From positions 3,658,001 through 3,722,000 of the forward strand of contig JBANDB010000001.1 in the NCBI GenBank assembly GCA_037576215.1: DNA of 64,000 nt, in the 5' to 3' direction. This document shows, in pieces, positions 1-11,906 of this stretch. This DNA comes from Armillaria gallica (lineage: Eukaryota; Basidiomycota; Agaricomycetes; Agaricales; Physalacriaceae). Both the position numbers and the translations under genes were made by a program. The notes beneath the pieces are model-generated. The model was not told the origin of the DNA, made no database searches, and worked only from the letters and a program-made list of their open reading frames with translations. How positions within the stretch are numbered: the first letter of the stretch is position 1; the number at the start of each line of letters is the position of its first letter.

Positions 1-2
1 AC

Positions 3-293
3 TGTGGTCTGAATCGGACCAAGGCGCGTCAAAAGGCGGAGGTGAAGTTTTTGGAGGGTATGAAGGTGCTTGGGTTTGAGACGCCAGTTACACCGCCCGA
101 CGACGAAGAATGGGAGACCGATCTGAAGCGAAGGCTGAATGCGAGGTACAAGAAGATGGTGAAGGAGCAGGAGAAGGAGCTGGCAGGAGTCGAGGACAAG
201 GAGTGGTTCATGGCAGAGTTCAAGAAGCAGGCGATGACGTCGTTGAAGCAGACCTTTGAGGAGGAGCGCAGTAGACGGGTGGCGGTGCAGTGA
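3..293 (+). CDS. C-terminal part of an unidentified charged protein (5' truncated by window edge)
   Basis: An open frame runs in from the left edge and stops at 291-293. The visible ~96 residues are rich in Lys, Glu and Arg and are predicted mostly helical, with an ETPVTPPDDEEW stretch followed by a KRRLNARYKKMVKEQEKE helix. No catalytic motif is visible and I do not recognise the family. The coding sequence ends only 36 bases before the next start codon, which is typical of the compact arrangement in this part of the window. Confidence 0.6.
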   Translation, partial: CGLNRTKARQKAEVKFLEGMKVLGFETPVTPPDDEEWETDLKRRLNARYKKMVKEQEKELAGVEDKEWFMAEFKKQAMTSLKQTFEEERSRRVAVQ

Positions 294-329
294 CATCATT
301 GCCGCGACTCTCTCTTATCCACGACGACA

Positions 330-659
330 ATGGCGCAGCCTTCATCTACTTCTGATGTATGCCTCTACTTTCTCGCAATGTATGTTTTATTCTACGGTCA
401 CTCTCTTCGTTTGTTCAATTGTTCGCAGCATTATACCTCCCGTGCCGGTGTTGCTGAGTATGTCGTACCCTGCTATCGCGGATACCATTGACCATGCTTA
501 GAACGAGGCTGCGCTGCTGATTTCTGGATCAACCTTGCATTGTGCGTGCTAGGTTGGATTCCGGGTGTTATCCATGCTTGGTAAGTGCTGTCTATGCATG
601 CAGGACTCTTATTCACGGCTAGCAGGTACATCATCTCCAAGAGCGAAGGTGCCGTGTAA
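330..659 (+). CDS. PMP3: Pmp3 family small plasma-membrane proteolipid
   Basis: Four short exons (330-379, 429-457, 502-580, 626-659) joined at GT-AG introns give a 63-residue protein too fragmented to be seen as one ORF. The first hydrophobic segment is CLYFLAIIIPPVPVLL. It is followed by the family signature KRGCAADFWINLALCVLGW and IPGVIHAWYI. Two transmembrane helices with the conserved GCxxDFWIN and LGxIPGxIHA motifs define the Pmp3/UPF0057 family, which affects membrane potential and cation/stress tolerance at the plasma membrane in yeast. The length is normal (yeast Pmp3 is 55 residues). All splice phases agree, so the gene looks intact. Confidence 0.9.
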
Positions 660-812
660 AGACTGTATTCCTAATGTTCACCTTCGAACTTCCTTCCTAC
701 TGTATAATGAATTGCATCATGAATTCCTACAATATTTCTGAATATCAAAGTGTTTCCCAAAATAGATCAGATCCTTCTTGTTACTTCCTCCATCTTCCAC
801 CGTCTCTTCAAC

Positions 813-1914
813 ATGGAATCCCTTCTTAGATGGTCGATAGAGAACTCTGGCCCTTCAGTTGGACCTCCTCAACCACGGACAGACCTCGATCCTGGTGTCA
901 TCGACGCGATTCTCGGCAAGTCGGACGCTGAGCTCATGAAAGAGGACCTCGCAGTCGCCATAGACCCCCACCGCTCAGAAGATGCCCGCGTAGAAGCCCT
1001 GGATCACCTAGAAATGGTGCGCCTTTTGCCTTGCAGTTCGTCTTGTCCTGACTCGCGATAGCTAATAGAACAAATCGACAATGCCAACAGTAAGCTCTCC
1101 CGTCCTTCCTCCAATATCCTCGGCTCACCCAGCCTAGATCTCGAAAAGCTGAAAATGTGGGCCCCGTTGCACTCGTTGCTGACCTCTGACGACTCGACGG
1201 ACGTAATCGTCTTGCAGGCCCTCTGGGTCATCGGCACCGCCCTCCAGAACAACCCCGCAGCACAGGAAACGGTATGTCCTCCACCCTCCCCAGACCCATC
1301 TAACGCCCCAACAGTACCTCTCATCCAACCCCCTCCCAACCCTGACCGCCTTCCTCGTCCCTGCAAACTCTTCAGCACAGATCAGGAGCAAGGCCCTCTA
1401 CGCTCTCTCAGGCCTCCTCAAGCACAACGCCCCTGCAGTCGCAGCCCTTGCCCCGGAAGGCTGGCTCAGGCTGGGCGAAGCACTCGCTGATCCCGAGATC
1501 AGCGTGCGCAGAAAGGCCGTCTTTTTGTTAAATACCCTCCTCACCCCCAATGAATCGACCGTGCAAGGCGGCCCGGTCCACCCCAACTCACATGCTGCGA
1601 ACCTCGTTGATCCCAAAAGGACAGATACGTCTGCTGTGGCACGGGGTCCGATGGAGGAGCAAGGCATCTTTGCGGATGCTGTCAGTGCGCTCGTCGATCC
1701 CCTGCCGTATGGCGAGGACGGGGACGTCGAGGAGCCTGATGTCGATTTCGAGGAAAAGAGTATAAGGCTCCTCTGGACATATACAGTTGCCTGTAATGGT
1801 CTCTTGGATCCAGAGCACAAGAAGAAACTTGGACAGTGGGTAGAGAGTCGCAGTGCTGAAAGATGGGCCTTGAGTGAAGACGAGTTTAGCCAGTTCAAAA
1901 CTGCATTGCACTAG
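813..1914 (+). CDS. FES1: Hsp70 nucleotide exchange factor Fes1
   Basis: The start MESLLRWSIENS is the hallmark N-terminus of fungal Fes1. Four exons fit: 813-1016, 1062-1089, 1138-1271 and 1315-1914. The second and third exons restore the LIEQIDNAN-NLEKLKMW segment. The rest is an armadillo-like helical repeat domain (VIVLQALWVIGTALQNN, ALYALSGLLKHN, RRKAVFLLNTLL), the fold with which Fes1/HspBP1 clamps the Hsp70 lobe to release ADP in the cytosol. The stop codon is 1912-1914, inside the palindrome CTAG that also supplies the stop of the convergent kinase gene, so the two coding regions touch tail to tail. Confidence 0.93.
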
Positions 1915-4233
1915 CTACACACATCACTACAGCATTTAACAACAAAAACGTGAAGTAATCCAAATACGATGGATACCCACAGTCTGTCAAACCATGTATC
2001 TACTACTGCAAGAATCAATACAACGACGAACACCGCAGTCCGCAAGTGCCCCTCTGGACACAGAGTCGCTACGTTCAGCACCTTGGCAACCAGGATGCAC
2101 GACTTGGCAGTCCTCACAACAAGTGTCATTTTCACCCGCTTCATTGGGCTTGTTGGTGGTGGCGCAGGTAGACTCAGTAGAGGCACTTTCTCGTTATCCG
2201 CGGCTTCAGGCTCGTTTGTTGTCACTTCCGCCGTAGGTTCGGGACTCGGTCTTCGTACCACCTGCATTAAAGACGTAGATGCCGTCCGTGGACGTCGTAC
2301 CTCTGTTACCGGGTCCAGCTGCAAGGAATGAGCTCCTTACTCCATGGTACACTAACATGGCTCACCCTTCCTTCTCGAATTGCAGTTAGGACCCGCTCGC
2401 ACGACGGTCGTGCAGATGGATTAGGATTGAGTAGTGTTTCTAGCAGAACAAGGTACGCTCGCGGTAGTTTTCGGCCCTCGAATGCCGCAATGTGTGCTGG
2501 TGTTCTTTTGAACCTGCATACCGGGTCAATGAACAGAATCACACATTACAAACGCGACTTGCCCAGGATAGTTCAACACTTCTTGCTCTAGTCGATCCAT
2601 TTTGTCACCCTCTGCAAGGGAATTCAGCGTCTCTCCGCTAGCATCGCCAGTCGCGGCGTAATGGTACGGCAATTTGAAGAACAGTAACTTGTGAAGGATC
2701 ATGCCGAGTGACCACATATCCGCCTTGGAGTCTACCTGGCGGAGAAGTCCCGTTTGAGGAGATGGAAGGGATTCGGGGGAGGTATATTCCAATCTGGGTT
2801 TACTTTAGCAACTACTAGCTCCGTAAGGAGAAGGACCTACGTTCCAGTGTTTCCCGAGCGGACCTGGGATGTGTTCACCATGTCGCGGGAGGTACCAAAA
2901 TCAGATAGCATGGCTCGCGGTCTACCAAAAGTTGGGTAACCAGTATCGAGAAAGAGAAAATTCCTACATTAGCTTCCCTTCATCCCACGTCAACAACACG
3001 TTGCCGGGCTTTAGGTCCAGGTGCAAGATAGATTTGTCATGCTGAACAAATTGAGATGGATCCTTGGCAGGCGATGATCACCTTACCAGAAAAGATAATC
3101 CCTCTACGACGTCAGTGAAGATGCTTTTTACTTCCTCGGGACTGAGGAGATGTACTGCAGTCCAAGTCTGTATTCCTTGCGGTTGTTGTCCGCTCATACG
3201 TTGTCTGAGCCGCTCCTTCTCCTCTGGTGAGGCACGCTGGAACGCCCTGTATGCACGGATCCTTGCCGAACGCGAGTGAATGTTTGATGTCGCGCTGGGA
3301 CCATTCAAGGCACCACTGGGGTTAATGTGGATGTGGCGAGTCTCGCGTCCAAGACGGTCGTCGATAAAATCGTCGAGGCTAGTGTGGATTCAGAACTAGA
3401 TATATGTATAAATAGGTGTTGCTATGCACACCTTCCGCCTTCAGCCCATTGCATGAGAATGCTGGACTGTCGTAAGTCAAGGCATGAGGCAAAGAAGGTC
3501 GAAGCTCAACTGTAACGTGGGAACTCTGGGGCCGAACGAAGAGAATTGGGCACTTTCGAGCCAGGAGTGACTGGAAGGAGCCAATGTGAGAAAAGAAAGG
3601 GAGATGTGTCACAGCGTAGGAACGTACTGGTAAGTTATGATATTGGGATGATGAAGTCGCTCAAGTAGGCGGACCTGGTGGAAATGAGTTATATAGATTT
3701 TGGAACGAGAAGCAGCTAACTTCACGAAGGATGTTTAGTAGGTACGAGTGGGATTGCCCGACTGCAACCTTTTTGACTGCAAAGTGGCCTAGGGGATTTC
3801 CGTCTAGGACGTGCTGGCAGAGGTATACACTTCCATTTGCGCCCATTCCTAGCTTGCTCTCTTCGGTGAAGAAGGCTTGGAAATATCCATTCGCCAGGGC
3901 CTCTGCAGAGAAAGTACCTGCACCGTCGTCAGCCTCGACAGACGGTGGGGGCGTCGACGGTCTCGACCAAGTATCATTCGCGATGGACAACAAGTGAAAG
4001 TAGTTCGATGCACGAGAGTGGAGCTCTGGGTCCGGGTCGTCGTCGTCCTGAGATGGGGGTAGCGGTCGTTTGCAGTACGGGCAGCCGGATCCAGGACGGG
4101 ACTGTCGGATGGCGAGGGCGTGGCTGGTCGGGTTGTAGAGTACAACTTGGTTGGAGGCGTGGAAGATGGCTTGCCAGGTCGGATCTGGGGGCACGAGTGC
4201 TGCGGTCGAGCCGTCGTTGTCGTCGTCGAACAT
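1911..4233 (-). CDS. IKS1: IKS1-type Ser/Thr protein kinase with C-terminal membrane anchor
   Basis: Minus-strand, intron-rich gene. The open frame extends further upstream without an ATG; the first ATG is at 4231-4233 (MFDDDNDGSTAAL). The kinase domain shows the glycine loop KLGMGANGSVYL, the ATP lysine in FAVKKV, HLDLKPGN as catalytic loop (Leu replaces the Arg of HRD), DFGTS, and TSPESLPS near the activation segment. This order and the GMGANGSVYLCQHVL block match fungal IKS1 kinases, whose role is poorly known. After the kinase domain come a Pro/Ser-rich linker and a hydrophobic C-terminus (VFVVVLILAVV and WVSIVFGLLHVFVV) that should anchor the protein in a membrane. It shares its stop with FES1 and a 164-bp divergent promoter with the next gene. 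Confidence 0.88.
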
Positions 4234-4397
4234 GGGTGTGGTTAATTGGACAGTTGCTGCCAATTAATCCCCGTGCGTGGATAATGACGTAATGAACTAG
4301 GCTATATTGGGATATGGATCACGGTACCGAGCCCTTACTTAAGAACTCATCACTGACTCTTTGCGTTTTCATTACTCTCATCCGCTCCCTCATTTGC
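4234..4397. promoter_or_regulatory. Divergent promoter between IKS1-like kinase and FAP1/NFX1 gene
   Basis: The 164 bases between the two head-to-head start codons must contain both 5' leaders and both core promoters. I see no clear TATA box, only an AT-rich patch near 4260-4320. The claim rests on gene orientation alone. Confidence 0.5.
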
Positions 4398-7300
4398 ATG
4401 GAAACAGCTGCTCTTCCCTCTCAGAGTACAGATTCAGCTGGACATCGGCCTAAACGCCGGAATCGTAAACCTGTAAATGGCGCATTAGAAGGACAACCGG
4501 CAGATGGCTCTTGGCGTAACCCACGACCACAGCAGCGAAAGCCTCGAATTGCTGGGACGGACATCGAACCTACGAAGAAGCAAGGTGGTGAGCATGTAGA
4601 GAGCGAGTCGTCATCGTCACGGTCGAAACCTCCAAAGGGTGACCGTAAGCCTAAATTTCGACCACCTAGTGACGACCCACCGGAGGGGCCGTCTTCATCG
4701 GGATCAAAACCTTTGGTAGCAAAACCTGCAAAGGAACCGCCTAACGGTGACCGTAAACCTACACCACAACCACCTAGTGATGCCCCATCGGGACCAAAAT
4801 CTACAGTAGTAAACCGGCCAAAGGGTGGCAGTAGGGGAGCCAGGTTCAATGCTGGACTTAGACCCGATTCTTCTTCTTCCCAACGCCCACCAAAACAGAA
4901 GAAGCCTAGAGCCAAGAACCCTCCCAGCGACCAAGCCGACGACCTCACATCCATCCTCATACGCGGTCTTAGCACTCAGCCGTATACGGAGTGTCCTATT
5001 TGCTTCAACGCCATCCGTCCATTCGAGCCTACATGGAGCTGTTCCCCTTCCATCCCCATACTCCCGCCTACAGACTCCGCAGAACCTTTCGTGCCCCAGT
5101 ATTGCTGGACGACGTTTCATCTTAAATGCATTCGCTCCTGGTCCGAGAAGAGTTACAACGAAGTCAAAGAGGCTTGGCGTGCGCGGGGAGAGGACCGAGG
5201 AGGCGAATGGAGGTGTCCCGGGTGTCAGGGAAAGCGGGGCGTGCTAATTGGCGGTTATCGGTGCTTTTGTGGATCAACGCCATCGCCTAATGCCCGTCTT
5301 GCGACTCCCCACTCGTGCGGGAACCCTTGCTCACGACCCCGAGTTGGTTGTCCTCATCCCTGTTCGCTGTCATGCCATCCAGGTCCTTGTCCTCCATGCA
5401 AAATCATGCTGGAAGTCCCGTGTGGATGCACTCGGCGTCGTATCGTCGCAGTCAGGTGCGGGGAAGATACAAGGGTTTCGTGCAATGAGGTCTGCTCGAA
5501 GCGCCTTAATTGCGAGAAGCACTTTTGCCAAAAGACGTGCCATCAGGGAGATTGTGGAAGCTGTGAGCTACGCGAGACGAGTAAATGTTGGTGTGGTAAA
5601 ACACAACGAGAGGTGGCTTGTGGAGATGGGGATCAGTGGCTGGGTACCGTTGGATGTAGTGGAGACGAACCAGGGACTCGCGACGTGAAAGGTTTCTCTT
5701 GTGATGCTGTATGTCAAAGGTATGCAACTCAGTCTGTTCGATTATCATATACTGATCATTTCAGGTTGTACGATTGCGGCGAACACGCGTGCCAAAAGTC
5801 TTGTCATCCTCCCTCATCCGTCGCTGCTCAATGTCCATTTTCACCAAATATAATCACGACATGTCCATGTGGTAAACGCACGATCGCCCCTCCAGGGGCG
5901 GATGCTACGAAATACGACTTTGCATCGCGTTCCACTTGTTCAGCGCCCGTCCCGACTTGTGACTCGCCGTGCAACAAACTTCACGCGACTTGCGACCATC
6001 CTTGTAACGCCAAATGTCACGCAGGTGAATGTCCTCCCTGTTCCGAAGCACTCGTTCGTCCCTGTCGATGCGGGAATACTAGTCAAAGCATTAAATGTGG
6101 CGATCTCTATGATAAGGACCATAACGAAATTGACATTCTATGCAACAAAGCATGCACTGCGCTTCGAGCATGCGGGAGGCATGAATGTCACCGTTTGTGT
6201 TGTCCTCTCGCGTCATTGGCAGTCAAAGGCAAGGGCAAGAAACGTATGGCCGGATCTTTGGAGATTGGAGAGGGTCCGGGAGGTTTGCACGAATGTGATC
6301 TGATCTGTGGGAAGACGCTCACCTGTGACAATCATCAATGCGAAGAGCGCGACCACAGGGGACCGTGCGGACCGTGTCTGAGGAGTTCGTTCGAAGAGGT
6401 ATGTCGCGAATGATCATTCCTTTCTATTTCCAATCACTGACTTTACTTAGCTGATCTGTTTCTGTGGGCGCACGGTGTTAGAACCTCCGATTCCTTGCGG
6501 AACGAAGATTAAGTGCTCATATCCCTGCTCAATGCCGAATCCTCCTTGTGGACATCCAAAAACCCCTCACGTTTGCCATGGAGACGATAGCCCTTGTCCT
6601 CCTTGTTTTTTCCTGACGGAACGGCTTTGTGCATGTGGAAAGAAGGAAGTCGGTAACATAAGATGTTCGTTGCCTCGCGAGAAGGTTAGTTGCGGTACCG
6701 TTTGTGGCAAGTACGTCGAATATTTCTGGATTCGTTTCGCCTATCTCACAAGTGTCTATAGGCTCATGGGATGTGGATTCCATCACTGCGAACGTGTATG
6801 TCACGCTGATGACTGTGGGGATTGTACTTCAACATGCGGAAAGTCGCGCAAGTTATGGTAAGTCATCTCGCGTAACATCTATCAAGCCGCTGAAGGGCTT
6901 CGAACAGCTTGCCGTCTCATCATCCTTGCGCCGATCCTTGCCACGCTCCGTCAGCCTGCTCCGAAGTCGGGCCCTGTCAATCAGTTATCACCCTTCTGTG
7001 TCCTTGCGGGAGAGTCCGACAGTCTGTACGCTGCGGACGGAGCATCAGCAATGCTGCGGGCAGGAATAGCCAACAACAGTTGAAATGCACTTCGGAGTGC
7101 GCATTAGCCCAGAGAAATGCGCGTTTGGCGGAGGCTCTAGGTATCGATACTGGTTCGCGAGACAAGACTGCGTCGGCAACTGTTTACAGTGACGAACTTG
7201 TTGGATTCGCTAGGCTCAATGATAAGTTCCTTGCAATGGTAGAGAAAGCCTTTGCCGAGTTCGTCCCAGTCTATTTCTCCGATAATTTATGGACTAATAT

Positions 7301-7888
7301 TTTCGCTGCAGATTCGTTGGGTCGAGCAAAAAGATTCAAGTATTGCCACAGATGCCTCCAGATAGAAGGCAATTTGTTCATGAGGTTGGTTGCTCTGTCG
7401 TTTTCAGTTGTCAGCGGACTGATCATCGTTTCAGCTTGCAAGTGTATACAGAATAGATACCCAAATGGTGGATCAGGAACCGCACCGAAGGTTCGTGGCG
7501 CCTACTAGCCTTCATCCGTTTTCATGCTGACTAAGCGATTCCCAGCGTCCAACTGATACGCCGTATAGATACAAGAATACCTTCGCCACTTCTCTCCTCA
7601 CATGTCGCCCCAACACGTCCTCCGTCGCGACCGAATCTAGGCAAGCTCGGAAATTTGCGAAATGCTGGGGTAGTGAGTCAGCCTCCATCACAGCAACCAG
7701 CACTGAGGCCTAGCCACGGTGCTGGGAGAGGATGGACCGGGCCTGTCAGCCGATCTTCGACACCGCCTAGCGTACGCGTGCCGGATCTGCAGAATTCTCG
7801 ACCTGCTGCTCGGGCTTCGACATCCGTACCACAGCCTGAGTCGATAGACGCGTTGAATGTTCCTGAGAGTTGGGAAGACGATGTCTAA
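4398..7888 (+). CDS. FAP1: NF-X1-type zinc finger protein (FAP1 homologue) with RING and R3H domains
   Basis: The chosen start gives METAALPSQSTD; an in-frame ATG 84 bases upstream would add a hydrophobic stretch and is less likely. Order of parts: a ~190-residue Pro/Ser/Lys-rich disordered N-terminus; a RING-like finger (CPICFNAIRPF ... CWTTFHLKCIRSW ... WRCPGCQ); then a long series of NF-X1 cysteine repeats (such as CHPGPCPPC, CHAGECPPC, CGPC) in several exons to ~6860; and an R3H module at 7340-7560 with the RQFVH signature. Yeast Fap1 binds Fpr1 and competes with rapamycin; mammalian NFX1 combines RING, NF-X1 and R3H in the same order, acting as E3 ligase/transcription regulator. Introns at ~5720, 6400-6450, 6710-6760, 6860-6900, 7385-7434 and ~7493-7545 are needed. 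The tail is Pro/Ser rich and ends ESWEDDV. Confidence 0.9.
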
Positions 7889-7957
7889 TTTGGATGTTTG
7901 TTAATTGCTAAAAATACAGTACAGTACAGTGTTGTATACAATAGAGTTGGTGTTAAG

Positions 7958-9444
7958 TTAATATGCCTGCCCTTCGGTTCCGGTGTATGAAGCGATAAAC
8001 GGGTCTCGGCTAGTCCCCGGCGCCATCCATGATGGATTGCTATAGTGGAGGGAGAGGTTCTCTGTTTTGGGCCTTTCCTTCCCGCGAAACAAATAGAACC
8101 ATGAGTCTAAGATGTCCTGAGTGACGTAAATTGTGAGTTTAAGCCTTTCGCAATGAATGGCGATCCCCTACCTGTTGGGTACCGAAGAGCAGGACTGCAA
8201 GTAGCGGTACTATGGAGAACTCGTGAGCTGTTTTGTCCAACCAAGGAGTTCAAGAAAACATACCACTGCCTAGTGTCAGGTTTAATGCAGGGCCACGATA
8301 TGAATTAAACACAAAAACAAATCCTAGCCTTTGGAAGAGCGATGTCAGAGATAGTGCGGGGAAAAATTACGAGGACCTACACAATGGCCATGCATCCCAC
8401 CGCACTAAACGCCAACACACGGAGTGTTAGCGATATCGTCTGACGATCTCTTTTTCTCCTCAGATGCATCCAGTTCTTGCGCAACTTGACTAGGACAAAG
8501 GCCTCTATCCCCAGACACAGCACCATTATACCCGCAACCAGCGCAGAGGAGACGCGAGACCTGTATATGCGTGAGTTCCGTGTATAGTGTGGGAGAAGAC
8601 AACAGAGACGAACGGTGTTCGATTTTCAAAGTTACAATACATTCCCGACTCTCTTCTGGCGACGGTATCGGGATCTTTCAACCCGATGGCGAGTGAGAGA
8701 GCGGCTGTACCGCCTGAGGCGATATACGGCACCACATATAGCTAGATTCATACATTAGCGAAATTAAAAGCGCAAGGACTAGAACTCACAAACGGTGTCC
8801 AATTGAAATGAACTCCGGAAGGTGGTGATAAAAGGGCATTGATTGCGACGGATACCTTCAAGGACGGTTATTGAGAGCCATGAGAGAAAGAAGATAAGAA
8901 ACCAACGTGAATTACAAGCGCTGTGGTGGTACAAGCTGTTCTTCACTTACGTTAGGACGGAAGATGGAGGTTGTTATGGTGGTCAAACTCACAATGTAGG
9001 AACCGAATATACCAATATGGCCTGAGTTAGGCAAAGTCCATGGGGAGGTTCCCAATCCATAGAATGTCCGACGAGTAAACTGATATTCTGTCAGGTCTGG
9101 TATGGATCAACACTGCATTGTGTACACACCTATATGATATAGTCGAAATTATCCATGACAGGATGAAGTTTAGCCAGCATACATGCCGTTTCGCGACGGT
9201 GGGAGAGAATATCCCGGTAAGCAGGATGATGAGGAGCCCCACGAGTCCCGTGAGCTGTAGAACGTAGAAGGCAACCAGACATCTCCTTTCTGAACCTGTA
9301 TAGGATGCCTCCTCACCTAGATGTGCTATCAGTGGGTGTTCCCGTCGCGTGCAAATAAAACATACGATGCAATAATTCACCAATGATCATGGGCGCGATC
9401 TTTTTTTGGGAAAAGGGCGATTCAGAAAGAAAGATGTCTGGCAT
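7958..9444 (-). CDS. Seven-transmembrane protein, GPCR-like agaricomycete family
   Basis: Start ATG at 9442-9444 gives MPDIFLSESPFSQKKIAP. A 50-base intron after LLH joins REEASYTGSERRCLV in phase. Successive exons carry hydrophobic helices: FYVLQLTGLVGLLIILLTGIF, NFILSWIISTISY, a loop with LTEYQFTRRTFYGLG, a helix before the GLKDPDTVARRESGMYC loop, SALVAGIMVLCLGIEAFVLV, SLTLRVLAFSAVGCMAIV and FSIVPLLAVLLFGTQQ. The last exon encodes a cytoplasmic tail ending GTEGQAY. This pattern is a recurrent uncharacterised 7-TM family in mushrooms, distantly GPCR-like. I do not assign a ligand. A TATA element lies ~70 bases upstream of the start. Some middle exon borders are approximate. Confidence 0.75.
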
Positions 9445-9512
9445 GTTGTGAGTGGGGATGGACGTGCAATAAGTGCATCAACAGAGCGAAACGGGAGCGT
9501 AAGCGATGCCAC

Positions 9513-9521
9513 TTATATAAG
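9513..9521 (-). promoter_or_regulatory. TATA box of the 7-TM gene
   Basis: TTATATAAG on either strand, 69-77 bases upstream of the minus-strand ATG at 9444. Confidence 0.5.
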
Positions 9522-10005
9522 GGCGGCACCCTCAATACGAAAAGAACCCCATCGGTCGCGTTCAACCCCGGCTTAGGATCGCCATCATCTTTTGAGACTG
9601 TAATTCGAACTCGACGCAGCGAAGCTACTTCTCGAAGGGGCAGCCGCCTGATTGCAAGGCACATCAATTGTGCCTCGACCTGCCTCCGGAAACAAATGAC
9701 TCACCGTATGAGTCACTTGTAGCTTCGTTCCGCACGTCGCTCTGCATATAATCAGTCGCTTACCGAAAATTATGTAGGAGCAGGCTCTCACCGTTGTCGG
9801 ATCCCAATAATAAGCATTATTAGCATCTAGGGACGTCCGACGGAACACTCTAACCCTTGTACTTACCTCAGAGTTCAAATACACTTACCGCGATCACATA
9901 TTAGCACCATGTGAAGATGGTGTAGAACATCGGTCACATTGAAAAAGCGATTTTTTGTGCACTCCATAGTGGGGTACAAAGTGCGCTTCAAAACTGTCGA
10001 CGACA
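9522..10005. other. Intergenic, no gene seen
   Basis: Only short overlapping frames without recognisable motifs or convincing splice structure between the 7-TM promoter and the end of the permease gene. Confidence 0.5.
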
Positions 10006-11906
10006 TTACACTGCCTTCCGAAGCCTGATATCGGCCGCTCTAAGTGGTAAGTAAAGCAAAACTGTCACGGCAAAAGCAACCTCAAAACCGATGTCTCCCG
10101 TTGTTTTTGCAATCGGACCGACAAACCATATTTGCTCCATGCAAGGCACCACAAGGCCAAAAGACCCCACCGAAGCGCAGATCGCTGGCCATCCCCAAGG
10201 CAGGGCAGAGGGCTTGTTCCAACACGATACGTCATACATCGCAGGGTTGTTCCGCCGGAACACCAAGTGCTCGACGAGTATGACGGCGATGAACGCACTG
10301 GCCCAGTACCCAATCAATCCAAGGAAATTTGTGAGCGTGTCATAGAATCGATGGGATCCTACAATGGCTAATGGGAGGACACTGCGGTATATGCATCAGC
10401 GCCCATCCATCCACATCAATATCAGACAAAACTCACATGGCTGTCGCAAGGATAGAGAATATATATCTGGGGACCACGTACAAAACAGGTATGAACACCT
10501 GGATGTTGAGGCACATGGAATAGAGCGTGGGTGCAATGTTTCCCGCGACAGACAGGCTGAGGAGAACGGTGAGAAATTTGCCAAAATTCCCAACTGGCTG
10601 AAGCATAGCCTCCAAGAGGCCTCCTACGTTCCCCCCTGTATAACCCTCATCCCAGGCTGGAACAAAGGGTGCAGATGCAGCGACTGCAGCCCCAAGGCAT
10701 TGCAGAGTAACCTAAAAACGGTGAGGAATATATGCTCTCAGCCACAAAAGCGAACGCGCTTACAATCGGCAGGAGAAAGCCTATGTACGAGTACAAGAAT
10801 AGTCGAACCCTAGTAAGAATGAACATCAGCATCCTGAGGGTGACATTCGCTGCGATGGTACCTTGAAACATCTGGACGGAAGTAGATTGTAAAATCAGAA
10901 CTCAAAGGCGAGTAGGTGATCACGAAGCCAGCGATAGTTGAGCCAAATGATAGAACCGCGGCGGCGGTGGCAGGTTCGGCCGCAGGTATGGCCATAATGT
11001 GTTTACCGCCTACGCCCAACGCTATCACGAATACAATGACGACGGGGATCCAAGCTATGCGCTCATACCATCCAATGACTTTGATTCCGCAAAAAGAGAC
11101 CTGTAAATAGATTTCACTATGTGCTGAGCGTTTCTGATGAGAAAAGAAAACAACAAACAAGAAGTGATATGATCGAAATAACAACAATCCCAACTCTGGA
11201 AACGGCCTATTCAGTGAAAACCCTTGATAGTGCGCGATGTACGTACGTCCAGCTTAGATTCCCATCGGCGACACTTGACAGGGTCTGGCCTCCAAGAATG
11301 CAGTTGAGAATGCAAAATCCACACATTCCAATGAGGTTAAGTATACAGGGTATGATGACACCAAAGTACCTTGATAGCGGTATATTAGTTATCTCTGCGT
11401 CCAGATAGAATCTGACAGAGAAGCTCACCCGAAACTGTATCGTGCTTGTACCATCTGCCGTAGACCCAACTGAGGTCCCCATGTTGTGCTATGATCGCAT
11501 TAGACCGGAACTTTTGTGTTTATATGCAGTTGATAGATGACTCACAGGTACGCCGGTGGTAGCGCACAAAGCAAGTTGAAGAACAAGATAACCAAGCATG
11601 AGTCACGAACACCCAGTCCAAAGGCAACGGGTCCCAGGGTTCCGGCGGAGAAGGACAGGATGTTGACATTCCACGCAAACCACAAGAAAAAGTTCTTGTA
11701 GTATTGCGTATCTGTACGATCTTCCGGCGCCACAGGAATGATACCTGATGCAGATGAACGATGAGGATTTTGCAATTGTGACAACGCGTACCTCTGCCTT
11801 CCACTCCCCATGACAATAATCTTTGCGACCATCTTGACCGAGAGCTGCCTACTAGCGTCGATTCAACGTCCTGCTGGACATCATTATCTTTCTTGTCTTC
11901 GAGCAT
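10006..11906 (-). CDS. FCY2: Purine-cytosine permease (NCS1 family, Fcy2-like)
   Basis: Minus-strand gene of about eight exons, start MLEDKKDNDVQQ and stop at 10006. The conserved N-terminal block reads PVAPEDRTDTQYYKNF then LWFAWNVNILSFSAGTLGP and FGLGVRDSCLVILFFN. These are the first helices of fungal Fcy2/FcyB transporters. Later exons give ILNLIGMCGFCILNCILGG, the WYERIAWIPVVIVFVIALG helix, the SDFTIYFRPDVS loop, and C-terminal helices (IGYWASAFIAVILVEH). NCS1 permeases import adenine, guanine, hypoxanthine and cytosine with protons across the plasma membrane. The C-terminus RAADIRLRKAV is a normal short cytosolic tail. No disabling change was noticed; exact introns were not all resolved. 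Confidence 0.88.

Noticed and set aside
4234..4263. Upstream extension of the IKS1-like kinase to 4263
   Set aside because: The first codon there is TTG; the first ATG is at 4233.
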